From Faecalicatena fissicatena (GTDB lineage: Bacteria > Bacillota > Clostridia > Lachnospirales > Lachnospiraceae): 43,325 bases of DNA. The notes below the pieces were generated by a model. It did no database searches. It saw only the letters and a list, made by a program, of their open reading frames with translations, and was not told where the DNA came from. The translations under genes and the position numbers were made by a program. Position 1 is the stretch's first letter; each line of letters begins with the position of its first letter. This document shows, one piece after another, positions 33,982 to 42,691 of this stretch. The stretch lies in NCBI GenBank assembly GCA_001028025.1, contig LDAQ01000081.1, forward strand, positions 1 to 43,325. The letters run 5' to 3'.

Positions 33982-34140
33982 ATGGGAATCGTTTTATTCA
34001 TTATTTTGTTCCACTTGTTTGGCAGAGCAGAAATTTGTTCGATGTGTTTATCAACAATACTAATACTTGGAATATTTTTCTGGCAGCCGGGAATTGGCAG
34101 CATTCTGGTATGGATTATATTAATTTTTGAAAATATATAA
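33982..34140 (+). CDS. Small hydrophobic membrane protein (52 residues)
   Basis: A 52-residue open frame (ATG 33982, TAA 34138-34140) with AAAGGAGG 12 bases and GGGAG five bases upstream. It is almost all hydrophobic: MGIVLFIILFHLF, then LSTILILGIFFW and ILVWIILIF, suggesting two or three membrane segments with Cys19 and Cys22 in the first loop. It follows the Mor-like gene by 100 bases in the same direction and precedes giant hairpin C. I do not recognise the family. Toxin-like small membrane peptides and phage holins have this look, but no function can be assigned. Confidence 0.55.
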   Translation: MGIVLFIILFHLFGRAEICSMCLSTILILGIFFWQPGIGSILVWIILIFENI

Positions 34141-34219
34141 AACACAGCTCCGCATAGCCAGTTTCCATCCGCTGCCCCCCCCTTGGATTCCCCCGTTGGA
34201 GGCGCCCCCACTACCGGCT

Positions 34220-34531
34220 GGATGAACCAGCTCCATGAAGGGATCGGCGCAGGCCGTCTTACGGGCATACCTGTCCTTTCAGAGTGCTAAAGCGGAGCTT
34301 AGAAATTCTTGGCGGGAAGCAGCCGTGAAAATGGAGAGAATCTTTGATTCCGAATCAAAGATTCATCTGACCCAGAGCGAGAAATCATCAGATTTCTCGT
34401 GAGGTGTCAGATGTGCTCCATTTTCACGGCTGCTTCCCGCCTAGAATTTCTTAGTTCCGTGTCCGCACTCTGAAAGGACAGGTATGCCCGTAAGACGGCC
34501 TGCGCCGATCCCTTCATGGAGCGTCTCATCC
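34220..34531 (+). ncRNA. Giant hairpin element C (structured RNA/DNA family)
   Basis: The clearest copy. Outer arms 34230-34287 and 34465-34522 pair over 58 bases without a mismatch, and a short GGATGA/TCATCC clamp (34220-34225 with 34526-34531) extends them. Then comes an internal loop (TAAAGCGGAGCTTAG on the left, TTAGTTCCGTGTCC on the right), and a second stem with the conserved T-T mismatch (ATTCT-T-GGCGGG with CCCGCC-T-AGAAT). Hairpin one is GAATCTT-TGATTCCGAATCA (34338-34364) and hairpin two is CATCTGACCCAG...GTGTCAGATG (34364-34413). No T-run follows. It lies between the small membrane gene and the plsX promoter. Confidence 0.9.
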
Positions 34532-34580
34532 CTGTCAATAAACTGGAGCATGGCTCCTTCAACTATTTCCCATTTTCTTA

Positions 34581-34609
34581 TTGATTTTTACAATGATGTC
34601 TAGTAGAAT
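34581..34609 (+). promoter_or_regulatory. Promoter of the plsX operon
   Basis: TTGATT (34581-34586) and TAGAAT (34604-34609) spaced by 17 bp, 29 bases before plsX. It starts just past giant hairpin C. Confidence 0.7.
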
Positions 34610-34637
34610 TAATGCAGTAGCGTTAGGAGGAAAAAAA

Positions 34638-35657
34638 ATGTCTGATATTACAAGAATCGCGTTAGATGCCATGGGCGGTGACAATGCCCCTGGTGAGATG
34701 GTTAAGGGCGCGGTAGAGGCTGTCCGGCAGAGAAAAGATATCAAAGTTCTGCTCACAGGACAGGAGGAACTGCTTAAGAAGACGTTATCAGAATATACTT
34801 ACCCGAAAGACCAGATTGAGATAGTGAATGCAACAGAAGTCATTGAGACTGCAGAACCACCGGTAATGGCGATTCGCAGGAAGAAAGACTCTTCCATTGT
34901 AGTAGCCATGAATCTGGTGAAGAAAGGCGAGGCAGATGCCTTCGTATCTGCGGGAAGTTCTGGTGCGGTACTGGTTGGAGGCCAGGTGCTGGTAGGGCGC
35001 ATTAAGGGCGTGGAAAGACCCCCGCTCGCTCCATTGATTCCAACTGCAAAAGGTGTATCACTTCTGATAGACTGCGGGGCCAATGTAGACGCAAGGCCGT
35101 CGCATCTTGTCCAGTTTGCAAAGATGGGATCCATTTATATGGAGAATATTATAGGAAAGAAGAACCCCACTGTCGGCATTGTGAATATCGGGGCGGAGGA
35201 AGAGAAGGGGAATGCCCTTGTGAAAGAGACTTTTCCGCTGCTCAAGGAATGCAGAGATATTAATTTTGTGGGGAGTGTGGAAGCAAGAGATATCCCGTCA
35301 GGGGCTGTGGATGTGGTAGTATGCGAAGCTTTTGTGGGCAACGTAATCCTGAAGCTCTACGAAGGGGTAGGCGGCACTCTAATCAGTAAGATTAAGGGAA
35401 GCATGATGACCTCTCTGCGGACAAAGATAGGCGCGCTTCTGGTCAAACCGGCGCTGAAAGCAACACTGAAAGACTTTGATGCCAGCGAATACGGCGGAGC
35501 ACCGCTGTTGGGATTGAATGGACTGGTTGTCAAGACACATGGAAGCTCTACTTCAAAAGAAGTATGTAATTCAATTATTCAATGCGTCACATTTAAGGAA
35601 CAGCAGATGAATGAAAAGATCAGATATGCTATCCAGGCGCAGGAAGAAAAAAAGTAA
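34638..35657 (+). CDS. plsX: Phosphate acyltransferase
   Basis: A 339-residue PlsX, which makes acyl-phosphate from acyl-ACP for phospholipid synthesis. The start RIALDAMGGDNAPGEMVKG is characteristic, and ADAFVSAGSSGAVLVGG, KPTVGIVNIGAEEEKGN-type sequence (KNPTVGIVNIGAEE) and YGGAPLLGLNGLVVKTHG confirm it. The ATG at 34638 has TAGGAGG ten bases upstream; an in-frame ATG at 34581 lies in the promoter. Followed at 30 bases by acpP, its substrate carrier. Confidence 0.96.
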   Translation: MSDITRIALDAMGGDNAPGEMVKGAVEAVRQRKDIKVLLTGQEELLKKTLSEYTYPKDQIEIVNATEVIETAEPPVMAIRRKKDSSIVVAMNLVKKGEADAFVSAGSSGAVLVGGQVLVGRIKGVERPPLAPLIPTAKGVSLLIDCGANVDARPSHLVQFAKMGSIYMENIIGKKNPTVGIVNIGAEEEKGNALVKETFPLLKECRDINFVGSVEARDIPSGAVDVVVCEAFVGNVILKLYEGVGGTLISKIKGSMMTSLRTKIGALLVKPALKATLKDFDASEYGGAPLLGLNGLVVKTHGSSTSKEVCNSIIQCVTFKEQQMNEKIRYAIQAQEEKK

Positions 35658-35687
35658 ATGAATGTAACGAAGAAAGGGAAGAGGACT

Positions 35688-35918
35688 ATGGAATTTGAAA
35701 AATTACAGGAAATTATTGCAGACGTATTAAATATTTCTACAGAGGATATCCGCATGGATACAACATTTGTAGATGATTTAGGAGCTGATTCATTGGACAT
35801 TTTCCAAATAATCATGGGAATTGAAGAAGAATTCGACATTGAGATTGACAACGACGATGCAGAGAAAATTGTAACAGTTGGAGATGCAATCGAGCAGATT
35901 AAAGCGGCTATAGAATAA
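35688..35918 (+). CDS. acpP: Acyl carrier protein
   Basis: A 76-residue acidic four-helix carrier for fatty acid synthesis. The phosphopantetheine attachment serine is Ser35 in GADSLDIF. It begins MEFEKLQEIIADVLN. An upstream in-frame ATG at 35658 would add ten basic residues and has no good site, so 35688 is preferred. It sits in the conserved plsX-acpP-rnc order and is followed by a hairpin terminator. Confidence 0.95.
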   Translation: MEFEKLQEIIADVLNISTEDIRMDTTFVDDLGADSLDIFQIIMGIEEEFDIEIDNDDAEKIVTVGDAIEQIKAAIE

Positions 35919-35928
35919 CAGGTAACAG

Positions 35929-35961
35929 ATGAAAAAGCCCCCTATGGGCTTTTTCATTTTA
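35929..35961. terminator. Terminator after acpP
   Basis: A 12-bp stem, ATGAAAAAGCCC with GGGCTTTTTCAT (35929-35940 with 35946-35957), and a five-base loop. The T-run inside the 3' arm and the A-run in the 5' arm make it potentially bidirectional. Partial read-through into rnc is likely. Confidence 0.8.
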
Positions 35962-36017
35962 ATAGAAGGGCAGTTTTCAATATAAAAGCACGGCCCTTTT
36001 TTTGAAAGGTGAAATAT

Positions 36018-36707
36018 ATGAGTGACAACTTAAAAGAACTGGAGAAGAAGATTGGGTACAAGTTCCGGGATTTTTCGCTTCTGCGCCGGGCCATGATGCA
36101 CAGTTCCTTTACGAATGAGAAGCATCTGGAAAAGTACCATTGCAATGAGCGGCTGGAGTTCCTCGGCGATGCGGTGCTGGAGCTGGTTTCCAGTGAATAT
36201 CTGTTCCTGGAATCTCCGAAAGTGTCGGAAGGGGAGCTGACGAAGACAAGGGCCAGCATGGTATGCGAACCTTCGCTTGCCTTCTGTGCAAGGGATATAG
36301 ATCTTGGATCCTATCTGCTGCTGGGCAGGGGCGAAGAGGCAAACGGAGGAAGAGCACGGGATTCCATAACATCAGACGCTCTGGAAGCTCTGATCGGAGC
36401 GATTTACCTGGACGGTGGTTTTACTAATGCAAAAGAGTTTATTCATCGGTTTATACTGACGGATTTAGAAGACAAAAAGCTCTTTTTCGATAGCAAGACT
36501 ATTTTGCAGGAGATTGTACAGGCAAGAATGGCGGGAAGCATTTCCTACCGTTTGATCAAGGAGGAAGGTCCTGACCACAACAAGGCTTTCTTTGTGGAGG
36601 TCATGATCGAAGAAAATGGTTATGGCATAGGAAAAGGAAGAACCAAAAAGGCCGCGGAGCAGGAAGCCGCGTATAAAGCGATACTAGAATTGAGAAAAGA
36701 AAAATAG
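36018..36707 (+). CDS. rnc: Ribonuclease III
   Basis: A 229-residue double-strand-specific endonuclease for rRNA and mRNA processing. The catalytic signature NERLEFLGDAVLEL is at about residues 38-51, with further acidic ligands in SDALEALIGAIYLDGG. The dsRNA-binding domain occupies the C-terminal 70 residues (KTILQEIVQARM to KKAAEQEAAYKAI). The ATG at 36018 with AAAGGTG is chosen over an upstream GTG at 36009. It precedes smc by 12 bases. Long perfect hairpins A, B and C, if transcribed, would be natural substrates; this is inference. Confidence 0.95.
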   Translation: MSDNLKELEKKIGYKFRDFSLLRRAMMHSSFTNEKHLEKYHCNERLEFLGDAVLELVSSEYLFLESPKVSEGELTKTRASMVCEPSLAFCARDIDLGSYLLLGRGEEANGGRARDSITSDALEALIGAIYLDGGFTNAKEFIHRFILTDLEDKKLFFDSKTILQEIVQARMAGSISYRLIKEEGPDHNKAFFVEVMIEENGYGIGKGRTKKAAEQEAAYKAILELRKEK

Positions 36708-36719
36708 AGCAGGTGTTAT

Positions 36720-39700
36720 ATGTATTTAAAGAGCATTGAGGTACAGGGCTTTAAGTCTTTTGCCAACAAAATCAAATTCGAATTCCACAACGGAATTACC
36801 GGTATCGTAGGCCCTAACGGCAGCGGGAAGAGTAACGTGGCAGATGCGGTCCGCTGGGTTCTCGGTGAGCAGCGGGTTAAGCAGCTCAGAGGCGGAACCA
36901 TGCAGGATGTCATTTTTTCCGGTACAGAGAACCGGAAGCCTCTGAGCTATGCATCGGTTGCAATTACGCTGGACAATTCGGACCATCAGCTTCCTGTTGA
37001 GTACGAGGAGGTTACAGTTACGAGAAAGCTGTACCGTTCCGGTGAAAGTGAATATCTGATTAACGGTGCAGGATGCCGTCTGAAGGACATCAATGAGATG
37101 TTCTATGACACCGGAATCGGTAAAGAGGGATACTCGATCATTGGACAGGGACAGATTGATAAGATTCTGAGCGGAAAACCGGAGGAGAGAAGAGAGCTGT
37201 TTGACGAGGCGGCGGGTATTGTGAAGTTCAAGAGGCGCAAGAACCTGTCCGTCAGAAAGCTGGATGAGGAAAGACAGAACCTGACCCGTGTCAATGATAT
37301 TCTCTCAGAGCTGGAAAAGCAGATCGGTCCGTTAAAACGACAGTCAGAGGTGGCGAGAGAATACCTGAAGAAAAAGGAAGAACTCAAGACCTACGATATT
37401 AATATGTTTCTGCTGGAGACGGAGCGGATCAAAGAACAGATACGGGAACTGGACAGCAAGTATCAGATCGCTTCGGACGAACTGGAAGAGGCAAGCGTCC
37501 GTTATGAGGACATGAAGACGGAGTATGAGGCCATAGAGGAGGAAGTGGACAGCATTGATTTTTCCATTGAGAAGGCAAAAAGCCAGCTCAATGAGACCAC
37601 CCTGCTCAAACAGCAGCTGGAAGGGCAGATCAATGTCCTGAAAGAACAGATCAACACGGTTCGGATGAATGACGAGCACTATGACAATCGTCTTGGCACG
37701 ATCCGGGTGGAGATAGAGACGAGACAGGCCCAGAGGGCAGAACTGGCTAAGGAACAGACCTCTGTGAGAGCCAGGCTCCAGGAAGTGGCCAAAAGCGATG
37801 CAGGGGCCAAGGAAGAGCTGATTGACGTGCAGAGCAGGATTGCATCAGGCACCGCGCAGATCGAGCAGAGCAAGGCGGAGATCATGGAGCTTCTGAATAA
37901 CAGAGCTTCCACGAAGGCGAAGATCCAGCATTATGCAACGACGCAGGAGCAGATCACAACAAGAAAGTCTGAGTTGGGCAGAATGATCCTGGAGGTGTCA
38001 TCGGAGGCGGAGAAGCAGAATGATATCCTCTCTTCCTATGAAAATGAACTGCAGCAGATTTCCGGGAAAATTGCAGCATATACAGAGCAGATCAGCAGCA
38101 ATGAGCAGGAGATTGAAAAGCTGCAGCAGGAACTGTCCGGGAAGCAGGAACAGCTGCGCATCGGACAGACGGCCTACCACAGGGAGTCTTCCAGACTGGA
38201 ATCCCTGAAGAATATTACCGAGCGATACGACGGATACGGCAACAGTATCCGCAGGGTCATGAGCAATAAGGACAGAGAAAAGGGCCTGATCGGCGTTGTA
38301 GCGGATATTATAAAAGTAGAAAAAGAATATGAGATTGCCGTGGAGACGGCTCTGGGTGGTAATATCCAGAATATTGTTACCGATAATGAAGAGACAGCCA
38401 AGAGGATGATCGCATACCTCAAGCAGAATAAATTCGGCCGCGCCACATTTCTGCCGCTTACAAGCATGCACGGAGGCGGTGGTATCCGTCAGCAGGAGGC
38501 GTTGAAAGAGCCTGGCGTGATTGGGCTTGCCAGTACACTGGTGCAGGTGGAGGACAGATTTCAGGGACTGGCCGAGCAGCTGCTTGGCAGGACCATTGTA
38601 GTAGACAACATTGACAACGGTATCCGTTTGGCCAGAAAATACAAACAGTCGCTGCGTCTTGTCACTCTGGAAGGCGAACTGATGAATCCGGGAGGTTCCA
38701 TGACCGGAGGTGCATTCAAGAATTCCAGCAACCTTCTGAGCAGACGCCGTGAGATAGAAGAATTTGAGAAAACGGTCGGGATGCTGAAGAAGGAGATGGA
38801 TGACTGCGAGCAGTCGGTGAACGAGATCAAGGCAAAACGTGCCGCATGCTACAGCACCATTGATGAGATCCAGCAGAAGCTGAGAAAGGCATCCGTCATT
38901 GAGAATACTGCAAAGATGAATGTAGAGCAGGTCCAGAACAGGCAGCGGGAAGCAAAGCTGCGCTGTGAAGGTTATCTCAAAGAGCAGGAGGGGCTGGAAC
39001 TGAGGCTGCAGGAGATTCTGGACAATGAAGACTCCATACAGATGGAACTGGAGACCTCCGAGGCTCTGGAGAAGGAGCTGAATGCCCGGATAGAAGAACT
39101 GCAGAAGAGCCTGGAGTCCGACCGGGAAAAGGAAACCATCCAGCTGAGACATTCGGAGGAGGTGCATCTGTCATATGCAAGCCTGGAACAGCAGAATGCA
39201 TTTATCCTGGAAAATATCACCCGTATCCAGGAGGAGACAGAGAAGTTCGAAATAGAGTTAAAAGAACTGGATATCAATAAGGGCAATGCTTCTGAAGAGA
39301 TTCAGGAGAAAGAGGAAAAAATCAGAGACCTCAGAGAAACCATTGAAAATTCCAAAGAGCTTTTTGCGGAAATAGATGCCGAGATTAAGAGTCAGGTTGC
39401 AAAGCGGGAGGAACTAAATCAGAAGCACAAAGAATTCCTTGGAAAGCGGGAAGAACTCTCCAAACATATGTCGGAGCTGGACAAGGAGTGTTTCCGTCTG
39501 AGCAGCCGCAGGGAGTCTTATGAGGAGGCTTCTGAAAAACAGATCAATTATATGTGGGACGAGTATGAACTGACCTACAATCACGCCATGGAGCTGCGCA
39601 ATGAAAATCTGACAGATCTGTCCTATATGAAGCGCCAGATCCAGGCTTTGAAAGGCGAAATTAAGAAACTGGGCTCTGTGAATGTCAATGCGATTGATGA

Positions 39701-40280
39701 CTATAAAAGCGTATCAGAGCGCTATGAATTTCTCAAAGGCCAGCACGATGACCTGGTCGAGGCCGAGGCCACACTGATGAAGATCATCGATGAACTGGAT
39801 GCGGCCATGAGAAAACAGTTTGAAGAGCAGTTTGCACTGATTTCAAAGGAGTTTGACATTGTATTCAAGCAGCTTTTCGGAGGCGGCAAGGGAACACTGG
39901 AGCTGATGGAGGACGAGGATATCCTGGAAGCGGGAATCCGGATCATCGCACAGCCGCCGGGCAAAAAACTTCAGAATATGATGCAGCTGTCCGGAGGAGA
40001 GAAGGCGCTGACAGCGATTTCACTGCTGTTTGCGATTCAAAACCTGAAGCCTTCCCCATTCTGTCTGCTGGATGAGATTGAGGCGGCGCTAGATGACAAC
40101 AATGTAGTGCGTTTTGCGCAGTATCTGCATAAGCTGACAAAGAACACACAGTTCATCGTGATTACCCACAGAAGAGGAACCATGACTTCGGCGGACAGGC
40201 TGTATGGGATTACAATGCAGGAAAAGGGAGTGTCCACACTGGTATCTGTGGATCTTCTGGAAGATGAACTGGACAAATAG
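36720..40280 (+). CDS. smc: Chromosome segregation ATPase SMC
   Basis: An 1186-residue SMC protein that organises and segregates the nucleoid with ScpA/ScpB. Walker A GPNGSGKSNVADAVRW is at about residues 32-47. Two long coiled coils (about 170-500 and 680-1020, rich in Glu, Lys and Gln) flank a hinge (about 510-670, with GVVADIIKVEKEYEIAVETA and MNPGGSMTGGAF). The ATP signature LSGGEKALTAISLLFAI and Walker B FCLLDEIEAALDD lie at the C-terminus. Full length. The rnc-smc-ftsY order is conserved across Firmicutes. Confidence 0.97.
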   Translation: MYLKSIEVQGFKSFANKIKFEFHNGITGIVGPNGSGKSNVADAVRWVLGEQRVKQLRGGTMQDVIFSGTENRKPLSYASVAITLDNSDHQLPVEYEEVTVTRKLYRSGESEYLINGAGCRLKDINEMFYDTGIGKEGYSIIGQGQIDKILSGKPEERRELFDEAAGIVKFKRRKNLSVRKLDEERQNLTRVNDILSELEKQIGPLKRQSEVAREYLKKKEELKTYDINMFLLETERIKEQIRELDSKYQIASDELEEASVRYEDMKTEYEAIEEEVDSIDFSIEKAKSQLNETTLLKQQLEGQINVLKEQINTVRMNDEHYDNRLGTIRVEIETRQAQRAELAKEQTSVRARLQEVAKSDAGAKEELIDVQSRIASGTAQIEQSKAEIMELLNNRASTKAKIQHYATTQEQITTRKSELGRMILEVSSEAEKQNDILSSYENELQQISGKIAAYTEQISSNEQEIEKLQQELSGKQEQLRIGQTAYHRESSRLESLKNITERYDGYGNSIRRVMSNKDREKGLIGVVADIIKVEKEYEIAVETALGGNIQNIVTDNEETAKRMIAYLKQNKFGRATFLPLTSMHGGGGIRQQEALKEPGVIGLASTLVQVEDRFQGLAEQLLGRTIVVDNIDNGIRLARKYKQSLRLVTLEGELMNPGGSMTGGAFKNSSNLLSRRREIEEFEKTVGMLKKEMDDCEQSVNEIKAKRAACYSTIDEIQQKLRKASVIENTAKMNVEQVQNRQREAKLRCEGYLKEQEGLELRLQEILDNEDSIQMELETSEALEKELNARIEELQKSLESDREKETIQLRHSEEVHLSYASLEQQNAFILENITRIQEETEKFEIELKELDINKGNASEEIQEKEEKIRDLRETIENSKELFAEIDAEIKSQVAKREELNQKHKEFLGKREELSKHMSELDKECFRLSSRRESYEEASEKQINYMWDEYELTYNHAMELRNENLTDLSYMKRQIQALKGEIKKLGSVNVNAIDDYKSVSERYEFLKGQHDDLVEAEATLMKIIDELDAAMRKQFEEQFALISKEFDIVFKQLFGGGKGTLELMEDEDILEAGIRIIAQPPGKKLQNMMQLSGGEKALTAISLLFAIQNLKPSPFCLLDEIEAALDDNNVVRFAQYLHKLTKNTQFIVITHRRGTMTSADRLYGITMQEKGVSTLVSVDLLEDELDK

Positions 40281-40298
40281 ATAGCAAGGGAGAAAAAG

Positions 40299-41237
40299 AT
40301 GGAGGAAAAGCAGGGCTTTTTTAAACGGCTGGTATCCGGCCTGACAAAAACAAGAGATAATATCGTTTCCGGTATGGACAGCATTTTCCATGGCTTTTCG
40401 AAAATAGACGATGATTTTTATGAAGAGCTGGAAGAAACGCTGATCATGGGAGATCTGGGCGTTCACACGACCATGGAGATTATTGAGGATCTGAAAGCAA
40501 AGGTGAAGGCGCAGCATATCAAGGAACCGATAGAATGCAGGGAACTTCTCATTGAAAGTATCAAGGAGCAGATGAATGTGGGGGAGACCGCCTATGAATT
40601 CGAGGACCGGACCTCCGTTGTGTTCGTGATCGGTGTAAATGGAGTCGGCAAGACAACCACCATCGGAAAGCTGGCTGGAAAATTCCATGAGCAGCATAAA
40701 AAAGTGATCCTGGCGGCAGCGGATACCTTCCGTGCGGCGGCAGGAGAACAGCTCAAAGAGTGGGCAAACCGTGCTGAGGTAGAGATGATAGGAGGCCAGG
40801 AGGGGGCAGACCCCGCATCCGTGGTCTTTGATGCAGTGGCGGCGGCAAGAGCCAGAAAGGCCGATATTCTTCTGTGCGATACAGCAGGGCGCCTTCACAA
40901 TAAGAAAAACCTGATGGAAGAACTGAAAAAAATAAACCGGGTTATCGACAGAGAATACCCGGAGGCCCATAAAGAAACGCTGGTTGTTCTGGATGCCACA
41001 ACAGGGCAGAATGCACTGTCACAGGCAAAAGAATTCAACGAAGTATCTGATATTACCGGAGTCATACTGACGAAGATGGACGGAACTGCAAAAGGTGGAA
41101 TTGCAGTGGCAATCCAGGCAGAGCTGGGAATCCCGGTAAAATATATCGGAGTAGGCGAGACGATAGAAGATTTACAGAAATTTGATGCAGATGAATTCGT
41201 AAACGCTTTATTCTACAGTGATTCAAAGGAGGAATAG
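40299..41237 (+). CDS. ftsY: Signal recognition particle receptor FtsY
   Basis: A 312-residue GTPase that docks SRP-ribosome complexes at the membrane. The NG domain is complete: P-loop GVNGVGKTTTIGKLAG at about residues 111-126, AAADTFRAAAGEQLKEW, LCDTAGRLHNKKNLMEEL, and ILTKMDGTAKGG. The acidic A domain of enterobacterial FtsY is absent, as in most Gram-positive forms; a short amphipathic N-terminus (GFFKRLVSGLTKTRDNIV) probably binds lipid. It starts 18 bases after smc. Confidence 0.96.
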   Translation: MEEKQGFFKRLVSGLTKTRDNIVSGMDSIFHGFSKIDDDFYEELEETLIMGDLGVHTTMEIIEDLKAKVKAQHIKEPIECRELLIESIKEQMNVGETAYEFEDRTSVVFVIGVNGVGKTTTIGKLAGKFHEQHKKVILAAADTFRAAAGEQLKEWANRAEVEMIGGQEGADPASVVFDAVAAARARKADILLCDTAGRLHNKKNLMEELKKINRVIDREYPEAHKETLVVLDATTGQNALSQAKEFNEVSDITGVILTKMDGTAKGGIAVAIQAELGIPVKYIGVGETIEDLQKFDADEFVNALFYSDSKEE

Positions 41238-41294
41238 GCGGGACTGTCCGTAGTTCCAAACAGATACGAATAGCCAAAAGAAAGAAGGGGTAAA

Positions 41295-42509
41295 ATGTTA
41301 ACATTAGAGAAGTTTGAAGAAGCAAGCGAAATCGTAAAACAGGTTACAAACCCGACCAAGCTGGTTTACAGCGAATATCTGAGCGAGGCAAGCGGCGGCA
41401 GGGTATATCTGAAGCCGGAAAATATGCAGCATACCGGCGCATATAAACTTCGCGGTGCCTATTACAAGATCAGTACGCTGTCCGAGGAAGAGAGACAGAA
41501 AGGCCTGATTACTGCATCTGCCGGCAATCATGCCCAGGGAGTTGCCTATGCCGCGAAAAAGTATGGATGTAAAGCGACAATCGTAATGCCTACAGTCACA
41601 CCATTGATCAAAGTGAACCGCACGAAAAGTTACGGGGCTGAAGTGATCCTTTACGGGGATGTGTATGACGATGCCTGTGCTTACGCCTACGAGCTTGCCG
41701 AAAAAAACGGATACACCTTTGTCCACCCGTTTGACGATCTGGACGTTGCAACCGGACAGGGAACCATTGCCATGGAGATCGTCCAGGAACTGCCCACGGT
41801 AGACTATATCCTCGTTCCTGTAGGCGGAGGCGGCCTCATATCGGGAGTTGCAACACTTGCGAAAATGCTGAATCCGAAAATCAAAGTAATCGGCGTGGAA
41901 CCGGCTGAGGCAGCCAGCATGAAAGCTGCTCTTCAGGCCGGGGAAGTGGTTGAGCTGGAGAGCGCCAATACAATAGCAGACGGTACGGCCGTCAAGGCGG
42001 TGGGAATACAGAACCTGCCTTATGTACAGGAAAATGTAGACGATATCCTGCTGGTAGAGGACGATGAGCTGATCGGAGCATTTCTGGATATGGTAGAGAA
42101 CCACAAGATGATCGTGGAGAATTCCGGCTTACTCTCTGTTGCCGCATTAAAGCAGTTGGAGTGTAAAGGAAAAAAAGTCGTGTGTATCCTGAGCGGCGGC
42201 AACATGGATGTGATCACCATGTCCTCCATCGTACAGCACGGCCTGATCCAGAGAGACAGGATCTTCTCTGTATCTGTTCTCCTTCCGGACAAACCGGGTG
42301 AGCTGGTGCGTGTGGCAGCGACAATTGCGGATGCGCAGGGCAATGTTATCAAGCTGGAGCACAACCAGTTTGTAAGCACGAACAGGAACGCAGCGGTAGA
42401 ACTGCGTATTACAATGGAGGCTTTCGGAACAGAGCATAAGCACAAGATTCTGGACGCCCTGGAGAAAAAAGGGTTCCGTCCAAAAATGATCAGTGCAAAA
42501 TTATACTAA
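41295..42509 (+). CDS. ilvA: Threonine ammonia-lyase with C-terminal ACT domain
   Basis: A 404-residue PLP enzyme that deaminates threonine to 2-oxobutyrate. The PLP lysine is in AYKLRGAYYKI, the phosphate loop is PVGGGGLISGVATLAK, and residues from about 325 on (SVLLPDKPGELVRVAATI) form one ACT domain. One ACT domain and about 400 residues match the catabolic-like form common in Clostridia, rather than the two-ACT biosynthetic E. coli IlvA. It can serve isoleucine synthesis or threonine fermentation. Own ribosome site AAAGGGG; terminator downstream. Confidence 0.93.
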   Translation: MLTLEKFEEASEIVKQVTNPTKLVYSEYLSEASGGRVYLKPENMQHTGAYKLRGAYYKISTLSEEERQKGLITASAGNHAQGVAYAAKKYGCKATIVMPTVTPLIKVNRTKSYGAEVILYGDVYDDACAYAYELAEKNGYTFVHPFDDLDVATGQGTIAMEIVQELPTVDYILVPVGGGGLISGVATLAKMLNPKIKVIGVEPAEAASMKAALQAGEVVELESANTIADGTAVKAVGIQNLPYVQENVDDILLVEDDELIGAFLDMVENHKMIVENSGLLSVAALKQLECKGKKVVCILSGGNMDVITMSSIVQHGLIQRDRIFSVSVLLPDKPGELVRVAATIADAQGNVIKLEHNQFVSTNRNAAVELRITMEAFGTEHKHKILDALEKKGFRPKMISAKLY

Positions 42510-42518
42510 AGAAAAAAG

Positions 42519-42611
42519 ATATTCAAAGGTATCCTGGAATTCATGCCCTTTGGATATGTCAATAACAGCAGCCGGCAGATGAATGAAAATTGATTTGCCG
42601 GCAGTTTTTTC
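42519..42611 (+). terminator. Terminator region after ilvA
   Basis: A first hairpin (42519-42529 with 42547-42557, 11 bp, one G-U) without T-run is followed by the terminator proper: GCCGGCA (42571-42577) with TGCCGGC (42596-42602) and TTTTTT at 42605-42610. Confidence 0.8.
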
Positions 42612-42691
42612 AGCCGGTTGTAGGATTTTAGTCTACACAGGCATGTGCGTCCAGAAAAAAGAAAACGTTGAGTAGAAAAGGAGTGTTTCAT

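Noticed and set aside
26347..34531. Reading hairpins A-C as ordinary rho-independent terminators
   Set aside because: They are about ten times too long, have no T-run after the stem, and carry conserved internal loops and terminal hairpins.
37998..39167. Antisense open frame of 389 codons opposite smc
   Set aside because: A shadow of the Glu/Gln/Lys-rich coiled-coil codons; no family resemblance.
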